64,000 nt of DNA, taken from positions 10,701 to 74,700 of the forward strand of contig JAEWMQ010000092.1 of assembly GCA_023393125.1 (NCBI GenBank), given 5' to 3'. The DNA is from Bacillota bacterium. GTDB lineage: Bacteria; Bacillota; Clostridia; Lachnospirales; Cellulosilyticaceae. A model generated the notes under the pieces. It was given only the letters and a program-made list of their open reading frames with translations, was not told the DNA's origin and made no database searches. Position 1 is the first letter of the stretch. The number at the start of each line of letters is the position of its first letter. Made by a program: the position numbers and the translations under genes. Shown here one piece after another: positions 43,794 through 52,436 of the stretch.

Positions 43794-45461
43794 TTATTTA
43801 ACTTCACTTAGTACATCCCATATATCTGAACTCTCTAAGCCTAGTTTCCAAGCCCCATAACCTGCAAGTTCATATTTTTCCATAATAGCTATACGTTTAC
43901 TAATTGAGCTATAGTCTTCAATCCATAATTTATAAGTTTCATTACCTTTTTGTACTTCTGCATAATATTGACCACTTACCGAATCTAGCTCAGGTGTAAT
44001 TCCCCATTGATCTACTAGTTGTTTTGCTGAGGTCATACCATATGGCTTAGATGATAAACCTTCACTTGTTTCTATCCACAACCTTGTGTAAAAAGGCATT
44101 CCTAATACTAACTTTTCTTTTGGTACTTCTTTTAATGTGTTTTGAATGCCCTCATCTACCCAACTGATCTCTGATACAGAACCAGCAGTTTCAGACCCAG
44201 ACCAATGTTGATCATACGCCATAACAATGAAATAATCACTTACTGCTGAAACTTTTTCTCTTTCATAATGACCTGACCAGTTAGATGGCATATACACGTC
44301 TACGCTAACGATAAGTCCTTCTGCTTTAAGCTGTGGATAAAGCTCTCTCATAAACTGTACCCATGCAGCACTCGTTTCATTTTGTACATTTTCAATATCC
44401 ACATTAATACCATCAAAATTGTATACTTTAGCTTTATCAATAATTTGTTGAATCACATATTGACGCTTTTCACTACTTAGCAGAATTTCCTTAGTTAACC
44501 CAGTATTAGTAAAACTATGACTTATAATAGGCCATACTTGAAGTCCTCTGTCATGAGCAGACTTCACATACTCTGCTGTTCCTCTATCTACTAAGACTCC
44601 TGTTTCATCTGCAAATTCAAACCATGTTGGTGAAATAACATTTAATTTATCTACATTGGCATATTTAGCTGAAGTCCAGTTTCCAACATTAGCATTTGTC
44701 ATTTGATCCCATACTAACTTTACTGTTTCTCCTAATGGATTAATTGGCCAAGCTTCTACTTCTGGTACTGCTTTAGCTTCTATCGTTTCTCTAGCCTTTA
44801 AACTAGAAGAAGGCACATAACCTATGATACCATTTTCACTTCTAACTCTTGCAAATCCATCTTCTTCAGCATAAATAATGACGTTTTGTCCTTTTCCTAG
44901 ATTTTCTACTACTGTTGATTTTTGTCTAGGATGTGTACGCAAACTTGTTTTTCTTGCAATAGTTGCTTGTTCTTGTTCTTCTCTATCATCATAAGCTATA
45001 AATAAGCGCTCATCTTTTCCTTTTTCTATTCTTACATTAAAGAAGTCCTCTAATAAATGAGCTGATACATAAAGCTCCCCATCTTTTTCCTCTAAAGAAT
45101 ACTTTCCTTTTATCCCTGCAAACTCAATCTCATTTTCTTTTCCAGGATAGAGTCTAACTATTTCTCTTGCATTTGTTAAAGTCATTACTTTTTCAACTTC
45201 ATCATAGAAAATAATATCACTTACATAAGTATTGGCAAAACTATATGAAACATATATCTGATCATTGATTATAATCACAGGTTCTGTTAAGCCTATTCTC
45301 TCATCTTTATAAACTAAGTTATTAGTATTATTCTTAAATTCATCAAAGTATGTTAGTGGGTCTACTAATTCCCCTACTTTTTGTACTTTATTTACAGTAA
45401 AATAAGCAGTTACTACTAATGCTACTGCTATTACTCCTAATATGACTTTTTTTAGCATCAT
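43794..45461 (-). CDS. secreted GH18 glycosidase with SH3 domain (spore/cell-wall type)
   Basis: This 555-residue exported protein has a signal/anchor helix (about 5-24), a copper-amine-oxidase-like stalk region (about 60-160; EPVIIINDQIYVS), an SH3b domain (about 168-223; SLRTHPRQKS...GIIGYVPSSSL) and a C-terminal GH18 catalytic domain. The catalytic DGxxxDxE motif is DGINVDIE at 350-357, and YDQHWSGS and YGAWKLGLESSD complete the barrel. It probably cleaves N-acetylglucosaminyl bonds in peptidoglycan, like the SleL/YaaH group, rather than chitin. The substrate is inferred from the domain mix and the nearby cwlD. Confidence 0.9.
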   Translation of the reverse strand: MMLKKVILGVIAVALVVTAYFTVNKVQKVGELVDPLTYFDEFKNNTNNLVYKDERIGLTEPVIIINDQIYVSYSFANTYVSDIIFYDEVEKVMTLTNAREIVRLYPGKENEIEFAGIKGKYSLEEKDGELYVSAHLLEDFFNVRIEKGKDERLFIAYDDREEQEQATIARKTSLRTHPRQKSTVVENLGKGQNVIIYAEEDGFARVRSENGIIGYVPSSSLKARETIEAKAVPEVEAWPINPLGETVKLVWDQMTNANVGNWTSAKYANVDKLNVISPTWFEFADETGVLVDRGTAEYVKSAHDRGLQVWPIISHSFTNTGLTKEILLSSEKRQYVIQQIIDKAKVYNFDGINVDIENVQNETSAAWVQFMRELYPQLKAEGLIVSVDVYMPSNWSGHYEREKVSAVSDYFIVMAYDQHWSGSETAGSVSEISWVDEGIQNTLKEVPKEKLVLGMPFYTRLWIETSEGLSSKPYGMTSAKQLVDQWGITPELDSVSGQYYAEVQKGNETYKLWIEDYSSISKRIAIMEKYELAGYGAWKLGLESSDIWDVLSEVK

Positions 45462-45646
45462 TCTATCCTCCTCTAACTTTTATAGTATAACATATATTTC
45501 TTTTTTCTACGTATTTCTGACCAAATTGTAATAAATATTATTTTGTCTCCTGCCCAGACAACCTTCTCTATTAAATTATTTGACTATTCTTTATTAACCT
45601 ATTATGCTTAAATAAGTAATCTATTTTATACTGGGAGTTGAAATAA
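45462..45646. other. divergent promoter region
   Basis: These 185 AT-rich bases separate the GH18 gene (-) from the lipoprotein gene (+). A GGGAG ribosome binding site lies at about 45633-45637. No clear operator was found. Confidence 0.4.
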
Positions 45647-46303
45647 TTGAAACATCATAAACGTTTTTTATTAATACCTGTTATTTTTTTATTATCTTCT
45701 ATTTTGTTAGTAGGTTGTAGTTCTCCTAGAGGTGCCAACTTCATTGCACTTGATTTTTATGAACTTATTGTTAAACAAAATGCTACTCCTCTTATGGAAA
45801 TAGGCTTTTCTGAAGAAAGCGCCCAAACAACTATAGACCACATAACAACCACTTTAAAACAAAATATCCAATCGGCTCTTACTACTGAAGATGGTGTTAA
45901 GATTACTGAAACTCAATTGCAAAATTTAACTGAAGCTTACTTGTCAGCTCTTCATAAGCTTAATGCCACAGCTAGAATTACTTCATCTGAGAGTTCTAAA
46001 AAGTGTACCGTAGAACTTTCAACCTCTTATCTTGATTATAAAGCTATTGATGCAAGTGCTGTAAAGGTCGCTCTAGAAACTATTGATATTAGTACCTATA
46101 AAGACGAAAATCTTTATTTACAAGATTTAATGAATACTTACATAGATGAATTAATAAAAGGCTATAAAGTAGCTAAACCTTCTACTGATCTTCATGCACA
46201 AAGTTTTGAATTCAAATTAGAAAATAAAGTATGGGTACCTGTAGATTATGCCCATTTTCTTTCTTCTATTTGCACAATGATTGCTGCTAATGATTCTATT
46301 TAA
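45647..46303 (+). CDS. putative lipoprotein, DUF5105-like
   Basis: This 218-residue exported lipoprotein has a basic N-terminus, a hydrophobic stretch (about 8-22) and lipobox LVGC with Cys24. The mature part is helical and resembles the DUF5105/DUF4878 lipoproteins of Clostridia, which have no known function; I am not certain of the family. The start is TTG at 45647, after GGGAG, and there is no better ATG. It is a single gene with a strong terminator. Confidence 0.75.
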   Translation: MKHHKRFLLIPVIFLLSSILLVGCSSPRGANFIALDFYELIVKQNATPLMEIGFSEESAQTTIDHITTTLKQNIQSALTTEDGVKITETQLQNLTEAYLSALHKLNATARITSSESSKKCTVELSTSYLDYKAIDASAVKVALETIDISTYKDENLYLQDLMNTYIDELIKGYKVAKPSTDLHAQSFEFKLENKVWVPVDYAHFLSSICTMIAANDSI

Positions 46304-46329
46304 GCTATTTTTTCAAAAAACATCATAAT

Positions 46330-46382
46330 AAAAGAGCTATTCCTAGTAGATTAATTTTTCTAATCTATAGGAATAGCTCTTT
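46330..46382. terminator. bidirectional terminator between lipoprotein and Bax-inhibitor genes
   Basis: A stem of about 20 bp (46331-46352 with 46361-46382, one unpaired base) lies between the convergent genes and is followed by T-rich sequence on the plus strand. Confidence 0.85.
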
Positions 46383-46410
46383 CTTGTGATACGACTTCTC
46401 TTAATACGTA

Positions 46411-47121
46411 TTAATCTCTACTTCCAAATATCCTTACTAAACTGATAAAGATATTAATAAAATCAAGGTATAAAGTTAAAGCACCTAAAATACTTGCATT
46501 ATTTAATGTGCCATTTGAATCTGCTTGTGCATAAGCATACTGTTTTATTTTCTGAGTATCCCAACCTATTAATCCTATGAAAATAAATACAGTTACATAC
46601 ATTAATGCCATAGTATAGCCTGGTGTATTAATGAAAAATCCTACAAATGTTGCAATAACAAGGCCAAATAATGCCATTACAAATAAATTACCAATCTTAG
46701 AAAGGTCCGTCTTAGTAACATAACCATAAATAGTCATAACGGCAAATACACCTGCAGTTACTAGAAAAGCATAACCTATTGTTCCTATCTCGTATAACAG
46801 AAATATGGATGATAAGGTAATACCGTTTAGTATTGAATAAACAATAAACCAACCTTTTGCTGCAAGGCTACTCATTTTATGTGCTCTTGCACTTAGTGCA
46901 ATAACTATCACAACTTCTGCAATTGCAAATATCCAATAGCTTTTAACAACTGAATAAAGCATATTTATATTACTAGCAACATATAAGCCCGTAACAGCAG
47001 TTATAAGTAATGCAACTGTCATCCAACTATATACGCCCAACATCGTTTTCTTTGCAGCCGCCTCCCTATTACTTTGATCATAATAGGTTGCGAAATCTCT
47101 GTTCATTCCATCTGAATTCAT
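46411..47121 (-). CDS. Bax inhibitor-1/YccA family membrane protein
   Basis: This 236-residue integral membrane protein has seven predicted transmembrane helices and the BI-1 signature near the C-terminus (SILGALTLYLDFINIFISLVR, given in part as GALTLYLDFINIF), with the conserved Asp pair lining the pH-sensitive channel. Bacterial YccA/YbhL proteins interact with FtsH or act as calcium-leak channels. A function here beyond membrane stress is not assignable. It is monocistronic, with AAGGAGG before the ATG. Confidence 0.92.
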   Translation of the reverse strand: MNSDGMNRDFATYYDQSNREAAAKKTMLGVYSWMTVALLITAVTGLYVASNINMLYSVVKSYWIFAIAEVVIVIALSARAHKMSSLAAKGWFIVYSILNGITLSSIFLLYEIGTIGYAFLVTAGVFAVMTIYGYVTKTDLSKIGNLFVMALFGLVIATFVGFFINTPGYTMALMYVTVFIFIGLIGWDTQKIKQYAYAQADSNGTLNNASILGALTLYLDFINIFISLVRIFGSRD

Positions 47122-47397
47122 ACATTTTCCTCCTTAAATAAGATATTTTTATTATAAACTATTTTTTACTTTTTTAAATAACATTATAACTTATTTCCAA
47201 AAGTTCAATCACTTCATTTAAAATTTGTATTATTAGTTTATCTAATACATATGATTTTATAATGAAGATAGACATACAAAAAATTTTATTATATAAATGC
47301 CCTCTCTCATCAAAAATACAGCTTATAGTGTATAAATATAGAGAAGAAGAGAGTGTTCAAAACTGCTTACCTCGTTTTGAACACTCCTTTTTCATTT
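47122..47397. other. intergenic region between purA and the Bax-inhibitor gene
   Basis: These 276 AT-rich bases include the purA terminator (47351-47391). The rest probably holds the promoter of the Bax-inhibitor gene. No other feature was seen. Confidence 0.45.
47351..47391 (-). terminator. terminator after purA
   Basis: A perfect 13-bp stem (47351-47363 with 47374-47386) carries flanking A and T runs. It lies just after the purA stop codon on the minus strand. Confidence 0.85.
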
Positions 47398-48681
47398 CTA
47401 CTTATTAATAATAATGTTTTGATCTCTGTTAGGTCCTACTCCAACCATTGTAATCTTACATCCAATAAGTTCTTCGATACGAGCAAGATATTTCTTTACA
47501 CTTTCAGGTAATGCTTCATATGAACGAATATGAGAGATATCTCCCCATCCTTCCATTTCTTCATATACTGGCTTGCAAAGTTCTAGGTCTTCAAGACTTG
47601 CTGGGAAATATTTAATAATCTCACCATTAAATTCATATCCAACACAGATTTTAACAACATCTAAATCTTTAAGAACATCTATTTTATTAAGTGCAATTTC
47701 TGTTAAACCACTTGTTCTTACTGCAAATTCACCAATAACAGCATCAAACCATCCACAACGTCTTGGACGACCTGTTACTGTTCCAAACTCATGCCCCTCT
47801 TCTCTGATACGATCTCCAATTTCATCATTTAACTCTGTTGGAAATGGTCCCTTACCTACACGAGTAATATACCCTTTCATAACGCCAATACAACTATCAA
47901 TCATCGTTGGTCCAATTCCTGCTCCGATACAAGCACCACCAGTTACAGGATGAGAAGATGTAACATATGGATAAGTACCTAGGTCAAGGTCAAGAAGTGT
48001 TCCTTGAGCACCCTCAAATAGAACTTCCTTACCTTCTTTAATAGCTTCATATACACTTACAGTTGTATCTTCTACGAACGGTTTTAATCTTTCTGCATAT
48101 TTTTTATAAGCTGCAATAATTTCCTCTGCATCAAATTGTTCTTCTTGATGATACACATATTTTAGCATATCATTTTTAACTGCAACATTTGCTCTTACCT
48201 TTTCTGCAAATACTTCTTCATGATAAAGGTCACATATACGTACGCCTGAACGTTCTGCTTTATCCATATAACATGGACCAATTCCCTTCATAGTTGTCCC
48301 TATATCTTTACCATCCTTTGCTTGGATAGACTCTTTTGCACGGTCTAATGCTTTATGATATGGCATAACAAGGTGTGCTCTAGAACTAATTCTTAACGTA
48401 CTTACATCAATCCCTTTAGCTACTAAACCATCTATTTCCCCCAAAATACCTTCTGGATCAATCACAACACCGTTGGCTACAATACATTTCTTTCCAGTAT
48501 ATAATATTCCTGAAGGAATTAATTGGAATTTATAGACATCTCCATCTACTGCTACTGTATGTCCTGCATTGTTACCTCCTTGGCAACGTACAACTACATC
48601 TGCTTTTTCAGATAAAATATCTATAATTTTTGCTTTTCCTTCATCGCCCCATTGTGCACCGATAATGACTTTAGTTGGCAT
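47398..48681 (-). CDS. purA: adenylosuccinate synthetase PurA
   Basis: PurA joins IMP and aspartate using GTP, the first step to AMP. It has 427 residues. The GTP-binding opening IIGAQWGDEGKAK holds the catalytic Asp; it reads GKAK where most enzymes have GKGK. The IMP-binding GGNNAGHT, GTTMKGIGPCYMDKAER and GRPRRCGWFD follow. The start lies before PTKVIIG with a GGGTG site upstream. A PurBox-like pair about 87-130 bases upstream suggests PurR control by the repressor encoded at 36.0-36.8 kb. Confidence 0.97.
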   Translation of the reverse strand: MPTKVIIGAQWGDEGKAKIIDILSEKADVVVRCQGGNNAGHTVAVDGDVYKFQLIPSGILYTGKKCIVANGVVIDPEGILGEIDGLVAKGIDVSTLRISSRAHLVMPYHKALDRAKESIQAKDGKDIGTTMKGIGPCYMDKAERSGVRICDLYHEEVFAEKVRANVAVKNDMLKYVYHQEEQFDAEEIIAAYKKYAERLKPFVEDTTVSVYEAIKEGKEVLFEGAQGTLLDLDLGTYPYVTSSHPVTGGACIGAGIGPTMIDSCIGVMKGYITRVGKGPFPTELNDEIGDRIREEGHEFGTVTGRPRRCGWFDAVIGEFAVRTSGLTEIALNKIDVLKDLDVVKICVGYEFNGEIIKYFPASLEDLELCKPVYEEMEGWGDISHIRSYEALPESVKKYLARIEELIGCKITMVGVGPNRDQNIIINK

Positions 48682-49025
48682 TGCTTACACACCCTTTCCA
48701 TATTTTAAACATTTTTTTACATTTGAAACATATTTATCATATCAAATGTCAATTTAAAAATCAATATTTACTCGAATATTTATTGATATTTTAATAAAAA
48801 CGTTCGATATTCCTCTTTAAATTCTTCTATTTTAAATTGGGTTCCATTTCATTATTGACATTCAGTAAGTATATTGCTATCTTTATTTTATCCTGTGCCA
48901 AATAAGGCATGATATTACTGAATTTTCCACTAGAATTTGTAATAAATTTATTTTTAGTTATTCACACTATAATTATACATTTTTAGCACATCAAGTTAAT
49001 TTTTACTATAAATAAAGGAGACTCT
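48682..49025. other. divergent regulatory region between purA and the CBS-pyrophosphatase gene
   Basis: These 344 AT-rich bases contain the PurBox-like pair (48768-48811). A TATAAT at 48968-48973 could be the -10 of the plus-strand gene. A perfect TTATTCACA at 48958-48966 is single and may be chance. No open frame of interest was seen. Confidence 0.45.
48768..48811. promoter_or_regulatory. PurBox pair upstream of purA
   Basis: Two inverted sequences resemble the PurBox AWWWCCGAACWWT. One is at 48768-48780 on the plus strand (about 9 of 13), with CGAA at its core. The other is at 48799-48811 on the minus strand (about 11 of 13), with CGAAC at its core. They are separated by 18 bases, the same gap as in front of purR. 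Confidence 0.55.
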
Positions 49026-50648
49026 ATGGATAAAAAAATATATATTTTCGGACATAAAAATCCTGACACAGATTCAATATGTGCATGTATCTCGTATGCA
49101 CACCTAAAACGTGCATTAGGTAATGAAAATGTTGAAGCTGTTCGTTTAGGTAAAATAAGTAAGGAAACACAGTTTGCCTTAGATTATTTTGGTGTTAAAG
49201 CACCTCGTTTACTTGAAAATATCAAACCACAAGTAAGTGATATGAATTTTTATAATGTACCTCCAGTTTATGTGGTTGATTCAGTAAAAAAAGCTTGGAA
49301 TGTTATGACTGAAAATGGACGTCAAATGATTCCAGTTTTGTATCATGACCACAAGCTAGCTGGTGTTATTTCTATATCTGATATTGCTAAGACTTATATT
49401 GGCTTAACAGATGGATCTGTTCTTAAAAATCATAAAACACCATTTATCAACGTTGCTTCAGTTTTAGATGGTAAGGTTATAACTGGCTCTTATCCTCATG
49501 CTTACGTTTTAGGAGATGTTTATACAACTGCTTCTATTGATGATCATACAGAGCTTGCTGATACAGATATTATTATTACTGGTCCAAGTAGTGACCGTAT
49601 TCAAAAAGCTTTAAATTCTGGAGCAGGGGCAGTTATTATTACAGATCAAAATATGGATAATATCAATTTAGAACTTCCTACGGATTTAAGCTGCGCTGTT
49701 ATCTGTACACCTTATTCTTTCTTTAAGACAATTAAAATGATTTCACAAAGTATTTCTGTAAAAAATATTTTAAAGAAAGATGATATCACTTATTTTGAAA
49801 CAGATGATTATCTAGATGAAGTTAAACAAGTTATGCTTAATACTTCTTACCGTCACTTCCCAATCTTAGACCAGGAAGGATTAGTTAAAGGACTTATTTC
49901 TAAGCGACACCTTTTAGATATTCAAAAGAAAAAGGTTATTTTAGTAGATCATAATGAAAGAAGTCAAAGTGCAGATGGTATTGAACAAGCTGAAATACTA
50001 GAGATTATTGATCACCATCGTATTGCCAATATTGATACAGGTAATCCTCTATTCCTTCGTGCTGAACCTGTAGGATGTACCAATACTATTATTGGAAAGA
50101 TGTATGAAGAAAAAAATATAATGCCACCTAAAGAGATTGCAGGTATTATGCTTAGCGCTATTTTATCTGATACACTTATTTTTAAATCTCCAACTTGTAC
50201 ACCAGATGACGTGCGTATTGCTAAAAAACTAGCAGAAATTGCTGAAGTTGATTTATATACTTATGGTGCCGAACTGCTTGCTGCTGGTACTTCTTTAGAA
50301 GGTACTTCACCAGCGGAACTACTCAATATTGATAGAAAAGCATTCGCTGTTGGAAAATATAATATTAGTGTAGCTCAGGTTAATACTGGTGACTTTAAAA
50401 GCTTATTTAAGATTAAAGATAAAATCTTAGAAGAAATGCACCATTTAGAAGAAAAAGAAAATCTTGACCTCTGCTTACTAATGGTTACAGATATTGTAGT
50501 AGGTGGAACTGAACTTATCGTTACAGGACGCGAAAAACGTTTAGCTGAGGTACTATTTGGTTTAGATCCTACTGATGATAGCATTTTCCTTAAAGATGTG
50601 TTTTCTCGTAAAAAACAAATTGTTCCAAAACTTATGGGACTCTCTTAA
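49026..50648 (+). CDS. ppaC: family II (DHH) inorganic pyrophosphatase with CBS-DRTGG-CBS insert
   Basis: This 540-residue protein has the DHH phosphoesterase core split by a regulatory insert. The core has IFGHKNPDTDSICA at the start, DHNERSQSADG and IIDHHRIANI after the insert, LSDTLIFKSP, and a C-terminal DHHA2 domain (LEGTSPAELLNIDRKAF). The insert (about 75-300) contains two CBS domains around a DRTGG domain. In related clostridial enzymes adenine nucleotides, including diadenosine polyphosphates, bind such inserts and switch activity. It hydrolyses pyrophosphate with Mn or Co. The start is an ATG after AAAGGAG. Confidence 0.93.
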   Translation: MDKKIYIFGHKNPDTDSICACISYAHLKRALGNENVEAVRLGKISKETQFALDYFGVKAPRLLENIKPQVSDMNFYNVPPVYVVDSVKKAWNVMTENGRQMIPVLYHDHKLAGVISISDIAKTYIGLTDGSVLKNHKTPFINVASVLDGKVITGSYPHAYVLGDVYTTASIDDHTELADTDIIITGPSSDRIQKALNSGAGAVIITDQNMDNINLELPTDLSCAVICTPYSFFKTIKMISQSISVKNILKKDDITYFETDDYLDEVKQVMLNTSYRHFPILDQEGLVKGLISKRHLLDIQKKKVILVDHNERSQSADGIEQAEILEIIDHHRIANIDTGNPLFLRAEPVGCTNTIIGKMYEEKNIMPPKEIAGIMLSAILSDTLIFKSPTCTPDDVRIAKKLAEIAEVDLYTYGAELLAAGTSLEGTSPAELLNIDRKAFAVGKYNISVAQVNTGDFKSLFKIKDKILEEMHHLEEKENLDLCLLMVTDIVVGGTELIVTGREKRLAEVLFGLDPTDDSIFLKDVFSRKKQIVPKLMGLS

Positions 50649-50770
50649 TTTTAAGAATAAAAGTTGAAAACAAGTCACATTCTACTTATAATATAAGTAG
50701 GATACAAGATTTGTATTACTATTAGGTTTAAAATAAATTTGAAATGCTTATAAAAGAAAGGAGTTTTGAC

Positions 50771-50980
50771 ATGGCAAAACAAATTACAAAAGATATGATT
50801 ATCGGAGAAATTCTCCAAGTAAACCAAGGTGTTATTCCTATTTTAATGAATTCAGGTATGCACTGCCTTGGATGTCCATCTTCACAAATGGAATCTCTTG
50901 CTGATGCATGTATGGTTCATGGTATTGATGCAGATGCATTAGTAGCAGAGCTTAATGATTTTCTTGCAACTGTAGAATAA
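50771..50980 (+). CDS. DUF1858 domain protein
   Basis: This 69-residue protein reads MAKQITKDMIIGEILQ, then a MHCLGCPSS segment with a CxxC and a third Cys in DACMVHG. This matches DUF1858, a small disulfide/cluster-type domain related to the N-terminus of some ScdA/hybrid-cluster-associated proteins, with no fixed function. A frame from 50744 is open, but AAAGGAG before the ATG at 50771 sets the start. It follows the pyrophosphatase gene by 120 bases and ends in a long hairpin. Confidence 0.88.
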   Translation: MAKQITKDMIIGEILQVNQGVIPILMNSGMHCLGCPSSQMESLADACMVHGIDADALVAELNDFLATVE

Positions 50981-50982
50981 TA

Positions 50983-51030
50983 AACAAATGAGAAAAACAT
51001 CCTTCTTTAGGATGTTTTTTTCATTTGTTT
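50983..51030 (+). terminator. terminator after the DUF1858 gene
   Basis: A core stem (50993-51002 with 51010-51019) is extended by outer arms AAACAAATGA and TCATTTGTTT, giving a long hairpin with a seven-T run between the parts. Confidence 0.85.
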
Positions 51031-51106
51031 CTATAAATATTTTCTTATAAACAAGGCATCCTAATCATGTAGTTAACACTTTATTATATTTCTAGGAGGC
51101 TTATTT

Positions 51107-51268
51107 ATGAAGAAAAATCCAAGCATTGGTTGTACAGTTGATTCTTGTCTATATCATGCAGGAACTGAAAACTATTGTACGTTACAACAGATTATGGTAG
51201 GTACTCACGAAAAACATCCTACTCAAGTTGAATGTACTGATTGTGAATCCTTCGAGCCTAAGTCTTAG
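51107..51268 (+). CDS. DUF1540 domain protein (short gene)
   Basis: Direct translation gives a 53-residue protein with Cys at positions 9, 14, 24, 43 and 46 in the DUF1540 pattern (GCTVDSCLYH, NYCTLQQI, VECTDCESF). DUF1540 proteins are small, presumably metal-binding, and widespread in spore-forming Clostridia; their function is unknown. AGGAGG lies before the ATG (CTAGGAGGCTTATTTATG region), and a terminator follows. It is convergent with mecA. Confidence 0.9.
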   Translation: MKKNPSIGCTVDSCLYHAGTENYCTLQQIMVGTHEKHPTQVECTDCESFEPKS

Positions 51269-51290
51269 ATTTTAACTATCCTCTAAACAG

Positions 51291-51334
51291 AAAAGAGTGA
51301 TTTTAAAGTATATAACTTTAAAACCACTCTTTTT
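51291..51334. terminator. bidirectional terminator between DUF1540 gene and mecA
   Basis: A stem of about 19 bp (AAAAGAGTGATTTTAAAGT with its near-complement) lies between the convergent genes, with T runs on both strands. Confidence 0.88.
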
Positions 51335-51338
51335 GTTG

Positions 51339-52022
51339 TTATAAATATTTAGTAAGTACATCTATAGCATGTAAATAAATCATTACTTTACCATGCTCTT
51401 TAAGGAAACTTTCATCAAGCTCAGTAGATGGACATTTACTACCAAATTCTTCTAACAAACTTGCTAATGCTTCACTATTCACATTGGCTTTCTTGTTTTT
51501 TCCAAATACTAAAAAGTATTTATCGTTGTATTTATATAATGAATTATCTCCCGCAAACATTGGTTGTATACGATGTGCAGCCATACATGCACTGTCAAAT
51601 TCATTAAATAAAAACGTTAACTGTTTACTACTACTTACAGGTCTCTGCACCTCAGATTGATCAGTATCTCTTCCCATCAATGCTAAATCCGTTAATCTAT
51701 CTTCCTCTGGTTCTTTAAATGTTCTATGTGTAGGCCTTTCTCCAATAGCTTCTAATTTTTGTTCAATTTGTGATGGATCTTCAACTTTAGTAACAACAAT
51801 CATAATGCTGTCTGTAGATAAAGGCACAGCTTCTATCATTAATGGCACATTATCTGTTTCAAAACCAAAGTCTTCATAAGCTCTAGCCATCATATCTTTA
51901 AATAAAGCTTGGGCTTTTTTAGAACCATAGGCTAATTCACTAAGTTTCAGATTTCTATCGATAAGATCTGAGTGATTTAAAGTGACCTGAATTTGAGTAT
52001 CGCTTATCTTTTCTATTTTCAT
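51339..52022 (-). CDS. mecA: adaptor protein MecA
   Basis: MecA delivers substrates such as ComK-type regulators to ClpC-ClpP. It has 227 residues. The N-terminal substrate-binding region opens MKIEKISDTQIQVTLNHSDL and contains LSELAYGSKKAQALFKDMM. An acidic Glu/Asp/Arg-rich linker (about 100-130) leads to the C-terminal ClpC-binding domain (about 135-227; LTFLFNEFDSACMAAHRI). The ATG is preceded by AGAAAGGATGTG. clpP is in the same window; clpC is not. Confidence 0.93.
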   Translation of the reverse strand: MKIEKISDTQIQVTLNHSDLIDRNLKLSELAYGSKKAQALFKDMMARAYEDFGFETDNVPLMIEAVPLSTDSIMIVVTKVEDPSQIEQKLEAIGERPTHRTFKEPEEDRLTDLALMGRDTDQSEVQRPVSSSKQLTFLFNEFDSACMAAHRIQPMFAGDNSLYKYNDKYFLVFGKNKKANVNSEALASLLEEFGSKCPSTELDESFLKEHGKVMIYLHAIDVLTKYL

Positions 52023-52436
52023 TCAAATCACATCCTTTCTAGATGAATTGCTCTTATTTATATATAATATCTTATTCACTAAGTATAATGGAGATGATTA
52101 TAAGTGTAAAGAGGTTAATAACCTAAAATAAATTAAGCCTTTAACTTATTCTTATTATTTATCTTCCTTATCTTAATTATAGTATAAAAAACATAAAAAA
52201 ACTATACTTCTACCATCTTATTATTACTATTATTCGTAATAATATTATATAACCAAAAATTTCTATGATAATGTTCTATTCTTTGTAATTTATTTAACAC
52301 TAAAAAACTTGACGTGTATACAGTATACATTATATAATATATTCGTATTAATCAAATGATTACTTTTAATTATTTATTTTTTAACTTGACAGCGTAATTA
52401 TAACTTTCTCAAATTATCTTAAGGAGATGATGATTA
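52023..52436. other. divergent regulatory region between mecA and pflB
   Basis: These 414 very AT-rich bases hold a 13-bp palindrome AGGTTAATAACCT (52112-52124), the pflB promoter with an internal palindrome (52309-52338) and a TTGACA at 52386-52391 without a fitting -10. No gene was seen. No sequence resembling the Rex site TTGTGA...TCACAA was found. Confidence 0.5.
52309..52338 (+). promoter_or_regulatory. pflB promoter with a palindrome in the spacer
   Basis: TTGACG (52309-52314) and TATAAT (52333-52338) are 18 bases apart. The spacer is almost filled by the 15-bp palindrome TGTATACAGTATACA (52315-52329). This is an ideal place for a repressor to block RNA polymerase. TGTATAC-type arms are common for GntR-family operators, but the regulator is unknown. 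The -10 ends about 98 bases before the pflB start. Confidence 0.6.

Noticed and set aside
48958..48966. Single perfect DnaA box before the pyrophosphatase gene
   Set aside because: One or two such 9-mers are expected by chance in a window of this size.
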